Shown here piece by piece: positions 1 to 8,795 of a stretch of DNA of 46,544 bases. The notes under the pieces were generated by a model. That model ran no database searches. It saw only the letters and a program-made list of their open reading frames with translations, and was not told the DNA's origin. Each line of letters begins with the position of its first letter. Within the stretch, counting starts at the first letter, position 1. The position numbers and the translations under genes are program-made. Origin of the DNA: Lactiplantibacillus dongliensis (GTDB lineage Bacteria > Bacillota > Bacilli > Lactobacillales > Lactobacillaceae); contig NZ_BJDK01000002.1 of assembly GCF_005405105.1 (NCBI RefSeq), positions 1-46,544 of the forward strand, written 5' to 3'.

Positions 1-234
1 GGTTCAAACACCGGATCAGGTTCAAATACAGGATCTGGTTCAAACACCGGCTCAGGTTCAAATACCGGTTCCGGCTCGAACACTGGCTCAGGTTCAAATA
101 CTGGCTCAGGCTCGAATGCTGGTTCCGGTTCAAATACAGGCTCTGGTTCAAATACTGGATCTGGTTCAAACACAGGTTCCGGTTCCAATGCAGGTTCCGG
201 ATCGAATGCCGGCTCTGGTTCCAATACCGGCTCC
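1..234 (+). repeat. 18-bp minisatellite coding for GSNTGS (13 units)
   Basis: There are 13 contiguous 18-bp units of the form GGTTCAAAyACyGGnTCn, starting at base 1 and running to 234, with a degenerate fourteenth at 235-255. Units differ almost only at third codon positions, so the hexapeptide is conserved while the DNA varies. The array continues beyond the window. Such in-frame arrays can change length by slippage or recombination without a frameshift. Confidence 0.95.
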
Positions 235-1776
235 GGTTCAACCACCGGCAATAATCAAGACAAATTGTCGTCACCGACAGATATCACGACTGATAAGCAA
301 GCTGATGGTTCAGTCGTGATTAGTGGTAAAGGAACTGCTGGAGCAACCATCACGATTAGCGATGCTACTGGTAAGGCCATTGCTAGCAGCACGTTAGGTA
401 GTGATGGCAACTTTAAGCTAACGGTACCAAAGGAAGCTGCTAAAGCTGGCCAAAAGGTCACGTTAACTCAAGTTAAAGGTGGTCAACATAGTCAGGCCAT
501 TACGATTACAATGCCAGCTGATCAACCTACTAATTTAACGGTCACCGTAGCAGCTAATGGACATGCACATGTTGCTGGTAAAGGGACGCCTGGGTCAACC
601 ATCTATCTCTTTACGGCAGATGGTGATACGTTGGCTGCTGGTAGGGTTGGCAATGATGGTAGCTTTGACGTTCAGGTACCGCTTGATAATAGCAAAGCGG
701 GAACTGTTTTGGCAGTGGTACAGGCTACTGATGGTGGTCTAAGCACCGCCATTGGTGTCAAAGTACCGTCAGCGCAACCTGCTGGTGTGGTTGTCGATAA
801 TAAGGATGACAAGGTCACGGTTAGTGGTCATGGTCAACCAGGATCGACAGTAGTGGTCACGGACACAACTGGTCATAAAGTAGCAACTGGCACAGTAGGT
901 AAGGATGGTTCCTTTACGATTACTGTTCCAGCGGGCGCTGTTGAGCCTGGTCAAACGGTTGTTATTACACAAACGACAGCTGGTACTGATAGTAACCCCA
1001 TTACGATCACTGTACCAAGCGCGCAACCAGGTAATATCGTGGTTAAGCACGATAATAATGGCGTCACGGTTACTGGCACTGGTAAGCCAGGTGCAATCAT
1101 TGCCATTAAAGATGGTCAAGGCCATTCTTTGGGCACAACGACGATTGGGTCTGATGGTCGCTTTACTTTAACGGTACCGAATGCACAACTAAAACCTGGC
1201 GATAAGCTTTACCTCACGTCCACCCATGTGGGCGTGCCAAGTAAGGCAATTGTTGTGACGGTACCAACTAAAGACTTAGGCACCAATGGTAGTGGCATAA
1301 CTGCTGGCAATGGGACTAAGCCTAATGTTGGCGGGACCCATACCGGAACAGTGACGGGTGCCGGAACTAACGTGGCTGGCAATAGTCATCACGTGAATGG
1401 CGGTACTAACGCTAATACGGGTATGTTGCATACTAGTCCAACGCCAGGTCATGGCACAATGCTTGGTACTGGTAATGGCTTGAACAATGGCACTAATCCT
1501 GTTGCTGGTAACGGCAATGGTCTAGTTGGTGGTAATGGCGTGGCCACACCAGCGATGGCTGGAGCTGGGACAACTGCGGCCGGTGCTGATCTTAATGCGG
1601 GTGGCGGTGACCTGCAAGGTTCAGTGTCTAACCCAGTTGGCGCAAGTACAGGTCATGCTGGAACGTTGCCACAAACGGATGAAACCGGCGCCGGGTCATT
1701 AGCAGTCGCTGGCACAATTATGTTAGGTCTAGTTGGTTTATTGGGTGCGCGAAAACGGCGTGAAGAACTCATCTAA
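1..1776 (+). CDS. LPXTG-anchored adhesin with GSNTGS repeats and Ig-like domains (5'-partial)
   Basis: The reading frame is open at the left edge, so the signal peptide is outside the window; 591 residues are visible. Residues 1-78 are 13 copies of GSNTGS (N/T sometimes A), a Ser/Gly-rich stalk of the kind that is often O-glycosylated. Residues about 89-420 hold four similar bacterial Ig-like (Big) units of about 80 residues, each with a G-x-G-x-P/A-G-x-x-I/V core, a GSDG/GKDGSF turn and a closing ITVPS-like strand. A Gly/Asn/Thr-rich wall-spanning linker follows. The C-terminus is a textbook sortase signal: LPQTDE, then a hydrophobic helix, then RKRREE. LPQTxE is the sortase signature common in Lactiplantibacillus. 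The role is inferred to be cell-surface adhesion; no ligand can be read from the sequence. A GT4 glycosyltransferase lies immediately downstream but beyond a terminator. Confidence 0.9.
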   Translation, partial: GSNTGSGSNTGSGSNTGSGSNTGSGSNTGSGSNTGSGSNAGSGSNTGSGSNTGSGSNTGSGSNAGSGSNAGSGSNTGSGSTTGNNQDKLSSPTDITTDKQADGSVVISGKGTAGATITISDATGKAIASSTLGSDGNFKLTVPKEAAKAGQKVTLTQVKGGQHSQAITITMPADQPTNLTVTVAANGHAHVAGKGTPGSTIYLFTADGDTLAAGRVGNDGSFDVQVPLDNSKAGTVLAVVQATDGGLSTAIGVKVPSAQPAGVVVDNKDDKVTVSGHGQPGSTVVVTDTTGHKVATGTVGKDGSFTITVPAGAVEPGQTVVITQTTAGTDSNPITITVPSAQPGNIVVKHDNNGVTVTGTGKPGAIIAIKDGQGHSLGTTTIGSDGRFTLTVPNAQLKPGDKLYLTSTHVGVPSKAIVVTVPTKDLGTNGSGITAGNGTKPNVGGTHTGTVTGAGTNVAGNSHHVNGGTNANTGMLHTSPTPGHGTMLGTGNGLNNGTNPVAGNGNGLVGGNGVATPAMAGAGTTAAGADLNAGGGDLQGSVSNPVGASTGHAGTLPQTDETGAGSLAVAGTIMLGLVGLLGARKRREELI

Positions 1777-1817
1777 TTTAAGCTAATTTTTCTTGCAAAA
1801 GCAGTTAATTTAATCAG

Positions 1818-1850
1818 GCAGGCAATTCAGTGATGAGTTGCCTGCTTTTT
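1818..1850 (+). terminator. Rho-independent terminator after the adhesin
   Basis: An 8-bp perfect stem (GCAGGCAA / TTGCCTGC) with a 12-nt loop is followed by five T. It lies 42 nt after the adhesin stop. Its right arm overlaps a possible upstream TTG start of the next gene, which argues for the ATG at 1880 as the real start. Confidence 0.8.
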
Positions 1851-1879
1851 GGATAGCCACAATGAAAGCGAGGGGAACC

Positions 1880-3436
1880 ATGTATTATTTTTTGAACGAT
1901 CATCTGGGACCGTTGGCGTCCGGGGTGGAACATGCTGAGTTGAAACGGATTCGGTTGTTTAACCAATTCGGGGTACCGGCACAGTTAGTGACGATTGATT
2001 ATTCGGCTACGACGCGCAGTGACAATGCGGTCTGGCAATTGGCGGAACAAAACTTTGTCAATCTCTATGACTTTTATGCTGGGACTGAGACTTATGCCGC
2101 TACACCTTTGACCTTAGCCGATTTACCGGTTGCGCAGCAGGGTTATCGACTAGAAAAGCAGGCGGCAGGCGCTAGCTTTTGGGATGGTCAGCGACGAGTT
2201 ACCACGGTTCAGTATGCTACTAATCGGCAAGCGGTCATTAGTACAGTAACTTATTTCGATGCGGCTGATCAAAAAAGTTGTACGGATATCTATGATGAAC
2301 GGGGATTTCGGGCATATACCAAGTATTGGACCACGACGGTGGCGCCCGCCACGACTTATTTGGTTTTGGAACAATTCTATACGTTGACGGGGCAAATCTA
2401 TTTGGAGATTACGTACCAACAGCGCGGGACTAGTGTTGTGGCGACTAATTATCGGTTAAAGACGTCGGCGGGGCAGGTGACGTCATGTGTAAAGCGGGAC
2501 CAAATGATTACCCAATTCTATGATGACTTGAATCAGCGTGACGGCGGTGGCAATACGTTCATCTCTGATCGGACAGCCGTGGCTAATCTACCGATGACCT
2601 TAATGCAAACCCCGGCCCGCAAAGTTGAATATTTGCATAGTGTTCATTTTGATGATTATCGTGAACCGTTCCAGGCACAATTAGTCTATGATTCCTTGCG
2701 TTATACGGATCAATTAAGTCGGACTGACTTGATTGTCACGGCAACGCCACAACAGGCGCAAGATTTACGGCAACGCTTGCGAACACAAGTCCCAATCGTC
2801 AATATCCCAGTAGGAATGGTTGAAACTGCGCAGTTAGAAGCCAGTCCAGTGCCAATTGATGCGGCGCCACGAATTAAAGGCAAGGTAGTTATTGTGGCCC
2901 GCCTATTTGCTGAAAAGAATTTAAGTGACGCGATTCTAGCCTTTAAGGCGGCGTATGAGCAATTGCCTTGGCTGACACTAGATATTTATGGGTATGGTGA
3001 TGCGATTAACGGTAACCATGAAACGCAGCGGTTACACCAGTTAGTTGAAAGTACGGGGCTACAGGCAGTTGTGACCTTCAAAGGCTATACGCCGCACCTT
3101 GAAACGGTGTATCAACAAGCTCAATTGATGTTGCTATCAAGTCATTTGGAAGGCTTTGCGTTGGCGCTATTGGAGGCTAATGCCCAAGGAGTTCCGGTTA
3201 TCTCGTATGACACTTACTATGGTCCGGCGTATATCATCAAGCAAGCCCAGAATGGCTATGTGGTGCCATATGGTGATCGAGCAGCAATGACGGCCAAAAT
3301 TATACTAGTGATGACCGATGCTGCTTTGCGCCAACGGTTAAGCACGGGGGCGTACCAGCGGGCTAGTGATTTTTCAACTGCCAATGTTTGGCAATTATGG
3401 CAACAACAAGTGATCGAAACTGATCCCGCTTTATGA
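1880..3436 (+). CDS. GT4-family glycosyltransferase (TagE/GtfA-like)
   Basis: 518 residues from the ATG at 1880, which has AGGGG five bases upstream; a TTG at 1838 sits inside a terminator and was rejected. The N-terminal half resembles the extended beta-sheet region of TagE/GtfA-type enzymes. The C-terminal half is a retaining GT-B (GT4) domain: KGKVVIVARLFAEKN start of the nucleotide-sugar domain, YGYG, FKGYTP, and the E-x7-E motif EGFALALLE at about residues 424-432. The family transfers glucose or GlcNAc from UDP-sugars either to poly(glycerol-phosphate) wall teichoic acid or to Ser/Thr of surface proteins. The neighbouring Ser-rich adhesin makes the second role attractive, but that is inference. 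No membrane segment is seen, so it should act in the cytoplasm. No partner GtfB is adjacent. Confidence 0.85.
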   Translation: MYYFLNDHLGPLASGVEHAELKRIRLFNQFGVPAQLVTIDYSATTRSDNAVWQLAEQNFVNLYDFYAGTETYAATPLTLADLPVAQQGYRLEKQAAGASFWDGQRRVTTVQYATNRQAVISTVTYFDAADQKSCTDIYDERGFRAYTKYWTTTVAPATTYLVLEQFYTLTGQIYLEITYQQRGTSVVATNYRLKTSAGQVTSCVKRDQMITQFYDDLNQRDGGGNTFISDRTAVANLPMTLMQTPARKVEYLHSVHFDDYREPFQAQLVYDSLRYTDQLSRTDLIVTATPQQAQDLRQRLRTQVPIVNIPVGMVETAQLEASPVPIDAAPRIKGKVVIVARLFAEKNLSDAILAFKAAYEQLPWLTLDIYGYGDAINGNHETQRLHQLVESTGLQAVVTFKGYTPHLETVYQQAQLMLLSSHLEGFALALLEANAQGVPVISYDTYYGPAYIIKQAQNGYVVPYGDRAAMTAKIILVMTDAALRQRLSTGAYQRASDFSTANVWQLWQQQVIETDPAL

Positions 3437-3440
3437 TAGT

Positions 3441-3477
3441 GGTGGCTTAGTTAAGTCTGATGACTAAAAGCGCCACC
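3441..3477. terminator. Possible bidirectional terminator
   Basis: Inverted repeat GGTGGC / GCCACC with partial inner pairing (CTTAGT / ACTAAAAG) between two convergent genes. T-tracts are weak on both strands. Confidence 0.35.
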
Positions 3478-3495
3478 GATTTAACGGTAGTGTTT

Positions 3496-3960
3496 TTAGT
3501 TGGTGATTTTATAAAAGCGGCCTAATTTGGTTGGGACACCGTTTAACCGAGTGAGGGTGAGCTGTTGTTGATGGTGGCTTAAGGTGACTTGATAAATGAG
3601 TGGCAAGCGGTGGTGCTTAACATCAATGTAGGAACGAAGTCGGTAAGTGTGGCTGGCCAATTTCTGGTAGTGTAATTGTGCGTTGGCGCCCCAACCAGAC
3701 CCGTTACTAAGGTGATGAGGATGGCGGTTGTACATGGCTGTACCCCCAGCCGTATCCGTCATACTGACCGTGAAGGTGTCACGAAAATAATAGGAAAATG
3801 GATTGTAATGATGATTGTGCGTATAAGCAGTCCGCCAAGTACCTAGCACTACTTTTGGCGCGCCAGATCGCCATTTGCTAGCACCTTGTGCAGGCAGTGT
3901 GCCGACTGTGAGGATGAGTCCGGCGGTTAAAATACCAGTCAATAATGTACGCTTTTTCAA
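3496..3960 (-). CDS. Small secreted protein of unknown function
   Basis: 154 residues if translation begins at the TTG at 3960, which has a perfect AGGAGG nine bases upstream. A longer reading from an ATG at 3999 would place the ribosome site inside the gene and was rejected. The N-terminus is a signal peptide: KKR, a hydrophobic stretch (LLTGILTAGLILTVG) and a likely AQGAS cleavage site. The mature part (about 125 residues) is rich in His, Tyr and Arg, carries the segments LGTWRTAYTH and YYFRDTFTV, and has no cysteine. I do not recognise the family; the pattern resembles small lactobacillar extracellular proteins with a C-terminal beta-rich fold. It is convergent with the glycosyltransferase. 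Confidence 0.75.
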   Translation of the reverse strand: MKKRTLLTGILTAGLILTVGTLPAQGASKWRSGAPKVVLGTWRTAYTHNHHYNPFSYYFRDTFTVSMTDTAGGTAMYNRHPHHLSNGSGWGANAQLHYQKLASHTYRLRSYIDVKHHRLPLIYQVTLSHHQQQLTLTRLNGVPTKLGRFYKITN

Positions 3961-4060
3961 AGGAAGGTCCCTCCTAGTTAATAAATTGATTGATTTCATT
4001 ATAAACTTGTGGGGACCAAACAGATGGCAATTTGGTTTAGCTAAAGATAAGCTTAACTAG

Positions 4061-4106
4061 CGAAAGCCCAGGATCGACTCGATGATTGAGTTGATCCTGG
4101 GCTTTC
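4061..4106. terminator. Strong hairpin terminator (4061-4080 / 4087-4106)
   Basis: A near-perfect 20-bp stem containing AAAGCCCAGGATC lies 12 nt beyond the end of the dehydrogenase gene. TTTTT follows the stem on the plus strand, while the minus-strand side has only a weak T-tract, so function for the minus-strand gene is inferred from position. Confidence 0.65.
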
Positions 4107-4117
4107 GTGATTTTTGG

Positions 4118-5080
4118 TTAGGCTGGTTTGCGTTGGGCCGAAGTTGTCTTGGTATTTAAGACATCATCAAAGGCATGGAACTTTTCGATAATTGTGTTCG
4201 CTGAATTTTGGAACTTAGCTTCTTCTTCGGCGGTCAAAGCTAATGTGGTGACACTTTCAACACCATCGCGACCGATGATAGCCGGTTGACCGACGTAAGT
4301 ACCGAAGCGGTCACTGTAAGCAGACACTGGACAGGCGAGCCGGGCGTTGGCGAAGACGGCCTCGCTTAACTTGACAGCACACGTCGCGATGGCAAAGCTC
4401 GTGTAGCCTTTGCCGGAATGCACCGCCCAACCACCGTGTCGAGCTTCGGCTTCCAAAGCATCCAAATCGAGCTGGTGGGAGGTGACTAAGTCGGTAATGG
4501 GAATACCGTTGACTTGAACGGTTGACCAGGCGCTGAATTGTGATTCGCCATGCTCACCATAGACGTAACCACTGACGTTCTTAGGGTCACAGTCAAAGAC
4601 TTCGGCAACAACTTTTTGCATCCGGGCAGTGTCCAAGAAAGTTCCTGTACCGAAGACTTGAGCGCGTGAAAGCCCAGTTGCTTGTTGGAAATAATGGGTA
4701 ATCGCATCGCAAGGATTCATCGTATCAATGGCGACGCCGTTAAAACCCGAGGCCTTAACTTTAGGGGCAATCTCTTGAACGATGGTTTTGGTATATTCAA
4801 ATTCTGCCCAGCGGTTGCCAGAGGCATGATCTAATGCGTGAATGTTCCCACTAGTAATGAAGAGAATGTCAGTGTCGGCTAATTCACGATAGTCGTTGAT
4901 CTTAATAATCGTCCGACTATCTAACCGTGCTTGTGCATCTTGTAAGTCTAATTGTTCGGCACGAGCCTTGCCAGCATTTGTATCAATCAAGATTAGTTCA
5001 TCGGCAATTCCTTTACAAACTAACGTGTAAGCAATGGTTGCCCCTACATGGCCAACCCCGATAATCGCATATTTTCGCAT
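4118..5080 (-). CDS. hicD: L-2-hydroxyisocaproate dehydrogenase (L-LDH/MDH family)
   Basis: 320 residues, the usual length. The N-terminal Rossmann motif is IGVGHVGA. The active-site Asp/Arg pair is in GTFLDTARM, the catalytic His is in GEHGESQFSAWSTV, and the dinucleotide-domain segment SGNIHALDHASGNRW matches the long substrate loop of L-2-hydroxyisocaproate dehydrogenases rather than the QKPGETR loop of lactate dehydrogenases. The MNPCDAI motif replaces NPVDV. The enzyme should reduce branched 2-oxo acids made by amino-acid transamination to 2-hydroxy acids with NADH, in the cytoplasm. Ribosome site GGAGG lies nine bases before the ATG. It stands alone between two long intergenic regions. 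Lactate dehydrogenase is the alternative, less likely. Confidence 0.88.
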   Translation of the reverse strand: MRKYAIIGVGHVGATIAYTLVCKGIADELILIDTNAGKARAEQLDLQDAQARLDSRTIIKINDYRELADTDILFITSGNIHALDHASGNRWAEFEYTKTIVQEIAPKVKASGFNGVAIDTMNPCDAITHYFQQATGLSRAQVFGTGTFLDTARMQKVVAEVFDCDPKNVSGYVYGEHGESQFSAWSTVQVNGIPITDLVTSHQLDLDALEAEARHGGWAVHSGKGYTSFAIATCAVKLSEAVFANARLACPVSAYSDRFGTYVGQPAIIGRDGVESVTTLALTAEEEAKFQNSANTIIEKFHAFDDVLNTKTTSAQRKPA

Positions 5081-5277
5081 AAGTATGTACCTCCGTTTTA
5101 ATTATTAAGAGATTAAGTATCTATCTAATCATTTTCTAATAGAACGCTAGTAAGCTTACAATGCGCAAAAATAGAAGTCAATATTGAAAACGGTTTATTA
5201 CGTATCTCTTCATTATATTAAGTTTGGTTCTAACTTAATCCATCAGCTAGGGGTTGAAACTTAAGATAATTAACCAT

Positions 5278-5450
5278 GCTTGGTACGTTTAGTGCCGGTT
5301 GGCCCAGCATCGGCTGGAACGTGGTGGATGCGTTTGGAAGCCGAGGTTGAGGTCTTCCAAGCCGCGGGATTAGCTAAATGGGAAAATCACCAACTAGGAG
5401 AAACGACACCACTGAACCAATTCTGGGTCACCCGCCATTAACTAACGGGG
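5278..5450 (+). repeat. Dispersed hairpin element, copy A
   Basis: Member of the family described at 31061-31467. It begins GCTTGGT, continues GGTTGGCCCAGC...GCTGGAACGTGGTG, has an inner hairpin around GGAAG...CTTCC, and closes with CACCACTGAACCA...CTGGGTCACCCGCC and TTAACTAACGGGG. The two outer arms can pair imperfectly over about 25 bp. It fills much of the 641-nt gap between hicD and amtB; the rest of that gap shows no gene. Confidence 0.75.
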
Positions 5451-5700
5451 CTTAAAAAATAACACTTGATTATTTTCAGTTCGGTCATTTAGCCGAGGGA
5501 GTGGCTACTAAAATGCTTAGCCGTGTCGTTAGCGTTCCGATAGTTAACAGGTGACGATGTTAATTAGCAGCAAGTGCCTGCTAATGTTAGAAAAGCTGAC
5601 GTGTTGGTTGGTATGGGCTACTTAATTAACTGCGGGTTTGGTTAAAAATCATCAAAATAAATCTATTTATTAAAAAATACTGTGATTTATTTATTACTAA

Positions 5701-5717
5701 TGTTATACTTTCTAACA
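5701..5717 (+). promoter_or_regulatory. GlnR-type operator overlapping the amtB promoter -10
   Basis: TGTTATACTTTCTAACA is a perfect match to the GlnR/TnrA consensus TGTNA-N7-TNACA and is fully palindromic at the ends. The likely -10 hexamer TATACT (5704-5709) lies inside it, so a bound repressor would block RNA polymerase. The -35 is weak. It is 29 nt before the amtB start. GlnR control of ammonium transporters is established in low-GC Gram-positives. Confidence 0.85.
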
Positions 5718-5745
5718 TTAAATGGTACAGATGGGGGATGACAAT

Positions 5746-7062
5746 ATGAACGCTGCAAATTCAACGTTTTTAGTTTTATCTAGTATATTGGTATTGTTCA
5801 TGACACCGGGCTTGGCTTTCTTTTATGGCGGTCTGGTATCCAAACGCAACGTTGTTAATACGATGTTGTCGGTATTTATGATTTGTGGCTTAGCAATTTT
5901 GCTTTGGCTGTTGGTTGGGTACTCTTTGGCGTTTTCCGGCAATGTTGCGGGGATCGTTGGGAATCTTAAGGCAGTTTGGCTACATGGTATTGACTTGACG
6001 GCTTTGACGCCGACAAAGATTCCCAATGGATTGTATCTTATTTTTCAGATGATGTTTGCCATTATTACACCGGCGCTGTTTGTGGGCGCCGTCGTTGGTC
6101 GAATTCGGTTTAAGTTTTTATTAGCCTTCATCGCTTGCTGGTCGATTCTGATTTATTATCCGATGGTGCATATGGTCTGGGACAATGGATTACTGGCCCA
6201 TCTAGGGGTACTAGATTTCGCGGGTGGCACGGTGGTGCATATTAATGCTGGGATTACGGCGTTAGTCTTATCGGCCTTTTTGGGACCACGCTATAACTAT
6301 GGTAAGGGTGAAACGCAACATTATAATATCTTATGGGTCTTACTTGGAACGGCGATTTTATGGATTGGCTGGTACGGCTTCAATGCGGGGTCAGCGCTAG
6401 CGATGAATGATGTGGCGATCCAAGCCTTCTTGACGACTACGGTGGCGACGGCGACATCCATGATGACGTGGATGGTTATGGACATGGTCACTAAAGGCAA
6501 GCCGACTCTGGTCGGGGTCTGTACCGGGACGTTATGCGGACTGGTTGGGATTACGCCAGCTTGCGGTTACGTTACTGCTGCCGGAGCCTTCTGGATTGGC
6601 TTGATTGCAACTTTAACAAGCTATGGCTTCATCACCTTATTAAAGCCACGCCTAGGAATTGATGACGCTTTGGATGCTTTCGGGTGTCATGGGGTTTCCG
6701 GTATTGTTGGCAGCATACTAACCGGTGTCTTTGCGACGAAGACCGTCAACCCGACCATTAGTCTGAACGGACTTTTGTATGGCGGTGGCATCAAGTTGTT
6801 TGGCATCCAAGTGTTGGCAACGGTGTTCACGATAGCCTTTACGACTGGGCTCTGCATGTTGATCATTATCGTTTTAAAGCGGGTTGTTAAGATGCGAGTT
6901 GGGGTGGATGAAGAAAAACTCGGCCTGGATCAAGGCGAGCATGGCGAAGTCGCAGATTACACAGTGCCAATGAGTTCTCAACTAACTGAATTTGAGCGTC
7001 ATAGTGATGAGTTTAAAGGCCAATTATCACGATTAATGGCTGGCCAACAACGATTCCGGTAG
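5746..7062 (+). CDS. amtB: Ammonium transporter AmtB
   Basis: 438 residues from the ATG at 5746, preceded by GGGGGA; an upstream in-frame ATG at 5722 lacks a ribosome site and overlaps the regulatory region. About 11 membrane helices are visible. Family marks: MTPGLAFFYGGLV near the N-terminus, the pore His segments VVHINAGITALV and FGCHGVSGIVGS, and WIGWYGFNAGSA. The C-terminal tail (RVGVDEEKLGLDQGEHGE) is the cytoplasmic segment that contacts PII proteins in other bacteria, but no glnK follows; a terminator does. It should import ammonium when nitrogen is scarce. Regulation by GlnR is suggested by the operator at 5701-5717. Confidence 0.95.
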   Translation: MNAANSTFLVLSSILVLFMTPGLAFFYGGLVSKRNVVNTMLSVFMICGLAILLWLLVGYSLAFSGNVAGIVGNLKAVWLHGIDLTALTPTKIPNGLYLIFQMMFAIITPALFVGAVVGRIRFKFLLAFIACWSILIYYPMVHMVWDNGLLAHLGVLDFAGGTVVHINAGITALVLSAFLGPRYNYGKGETQHYNILWVLLGTAILWIGWYGFNAGSALAMNDVAIQAFLTTTVATATSMMTWMVMDMVTKGKPTLVGVCTGTLCGLVGITPACGYVTAAGAFWIGLIATLTSYGFITLLKPRLGIDDALDAFGCHGVSGIVGSILTGVFATKTVNPTISLNGLLYGGGIKLFGIQVLATVFTIAFTTGLCMLIIIVLKRVVKMRVGVDEEKLGLDQGEHGEVADYTVPMSSQLTEFERHSDEFKGQLSRLMAGQQRFR

Positions 7063-7076
7063 TCAGATTAAAAATC

Positions 7077-7118
7077 AAGCCAAGGTCATTTCGAATTCGA
7101 AGTGACCTTGGCTTTTTT
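7077..7118 (+). terminator. Terminator of amtB
   Basis: A 17-bp stem with one mismatch (7077-7093 / 7098-7114, AAGCCAAGGTCA / TGACCTTGGCTT) with an AATT loop, followed by a T-run. Confidence 0.9.
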
Positions 7119-7816
7119 GACTCAAAAATAGCGATTGTTGCTAGGTTAATCGAAGTAAACTTAGTGGCTTGAAACTTGAAAGGGTAGAGAAAACGCCTTT
7201 ATTTCTATTTATCGGTATATAAGTTATGAGTGAGTGTCAATTTTCTTCAATATAAACTAATCTTATACCAGTAATTTTGGTGTTAGCTGCATAAAGCCCT
7301 GTTGTAAGTAGTTTAGCCTAAAATCAACACCTTAATTCGAATGAAATCACTGCCTGAATGATAAGCTGACGCCTGAAATCAAATGACCATGAATAATGTA
7401 ACCGATTCCTGATTTGATGGGGTTTGTGACTGCATGACTGCCGGTTAATTGATGACGGGGTTCAAAGCTTAGTTTCCGGTGACGGGCACTAAGCTGTGGT
7501 TAACAGTCAAACTGGGTGAACATTCAGTGGATTTAGTTGAATGAACGTCAAAATACGCCTGATAAGCACAGCTTGGACATTGAAATGCCAGTAAAATTAT
7601 AAGCATTTATAATACTGCTTTGGTAAGGCTAAATTAACGTATAAACGATAGCACTCAGAATAAGTATTATTAATCTTTATAATAAAAGTTTTGTCAATTT
7701 AGCTTACAAAAGCAACTAAAAAAGATTAAAATAGGGCTATATCAGTGTTTTAATCAAACTAGGTTGTCAACTGATAACCCAAGTTAGCCAACAGCATAAT
7801 AAGTATTGATAATATG
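7119..7816. other. Non-coding gap between amtB and rpiA
   Basis: About 700 nt, AT-rich, with no convincing gene, even a short one. It holds a perfect 8-bp inverted repeat (AGCTTAGT 7466-7473 / ACTAAGCT 7488-7495) with a GC-rich loop. No similarity to the dispersed hairpin elements was found. Confidence 0.5.
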
Positions 7817-7874
7817 AAAAGCCATTTTATGCGAACTAATTTTACACAATTAGTCGGATAAAAACGGCTTTTTT
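7817..7874 (-). terminator. Terminator of rpiA (works on both strands)
   Basis: A long hairpin, AAAAGCC...ACTAAT pairing with ATTAGT...GGCTTTT and flanked by T on both strands, lies 28 nt past the rpiA stop. No plus-strand gene precedes it, so its main client is rpiA. Confidence 0.75.
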
Positions 7875-7901
7875 AGTCGGATTTACTGTTGTAAACAAAA
7901 T

Positions 7902-8570
7902 TTAATATAAGTAATTTATTGTGTTGGTGTCGGGGTCACCCAGAATAGCATTGGTGATTAAATGATCGAAAAAAGAGGTCTCAACGACACCAGCTAATGC
8001 TGATAACTGTTGGTTGATATTGGATAGCTGATTGTAGCTTGGAAAATGACAATCAATCAAGAGATTACCGTTATCAGTCAGAGTTAGACCGTCGCGATTG
8101 CTTGCGGTTCTAACGGTTGGCTGTCCACCTAAAGCGGCAACTCGATGCATGACTAGTGCCAAGGCTTTTGGTAAGACTTCTAAGACTAACGGTATATCGG
8201 TGCTAAACTGCGTCACTAAGCGGTTCTTCGGTGCTAACAACCAGTATTCATCGGCGAGGGTCGCGATGATTTTTTCGTTAGTATGAATACCGCCACCGCT
8301 CTTAAGCGCGGAGTGACGGTGATCCAGCTGGTCACAGCCATCGAAAGCAATGTCGATGCGATCACAGTATTGGGGGTCGATCACGGTATAGCCAAGGACG
8401 GTGGCTAACTGACGGGTAGTTGGTGAAGGGGTTAAAACTTGTATTTGGTTAACTAGGTTGGCAGATTCTTTAACTAACAAACCAACTGTGGAGCCACCAC
8501 CGAATCCCACGGTCATTCCGGGTTTGATAAGTGAAATTGCCTGTTGTACTATAAATTTGCTGATAGACAT
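7902..8570 (-). CDS. rpiA: Ribose-5-phosphate isomerase A (divergent)
   Basis: 222 residues, the normal RpiA length. It interconverts ribose-5-phosphate and ribulose-5-phosphate in the pentose phosphate/phosphoketolase route. The phosphate loop is GFGGGST where most family members have GxGTGST. The catalytic segment is AFDGCDQ instead of VDGADE, and KSGGGIHTNEKI replaces KGGGGALxREK. The catalytic Lys, the two Asp and the Glu of NEKI are kept, so activity is likely, but the sequence is clearly diverged. Lactobacilli often carry two rpiA genes; this may be the accessory one. The ribosome site (GGAAG, 12 nt from the ATG) is weak. It is monocistronic. Confidence 0.85.
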   Translation of the reverse strand: MSISKFIVQQAISLIKPGMTVGFGGGSTVGLLVKESANLVNQIQVLTPSPTTRQLATVLGYTVIDPQYCDRIDIAFDGCDQLDHRHSALKSGGGIHTNEKIIATLADEYWLLAPKNRLVTQFSTDIPLVLEVLPKALALVMHRVAALGGQPTVRTASNRDGLTLTDNGNLLIDCHFPSYNQLSNINQQLSALAGVVETSFFDHLITNAILGDPDTNTINYLY

Positions 8571-8795
8571 ATTAGGTTACACTTCCAATTCATCCAAAGA
8601 TGTTTCCATCATACCACTAAGTTGAGCGTGACTTGCTTTGGAAATTGGAACCAGCAATTAACTAACAAAAAAAATTCAGAAGATGTGTGATTTTTGGGGA
8701 ATTCCAGACACTGAATAAAAAAATACAGGTAGCTTGGCCTAAAATATAGGTACATTGATAGCTACCTTCAGTGAAGCGAAAGAAGGTACCATACG

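Noticed and set aside
1838-1879. Longer start for the glycosyltransferase (TTG at 1838)
   Set aside because: The codon is inside the right arm of a terminator and has no ribosome site; ATG at 1880 has AGGGG.
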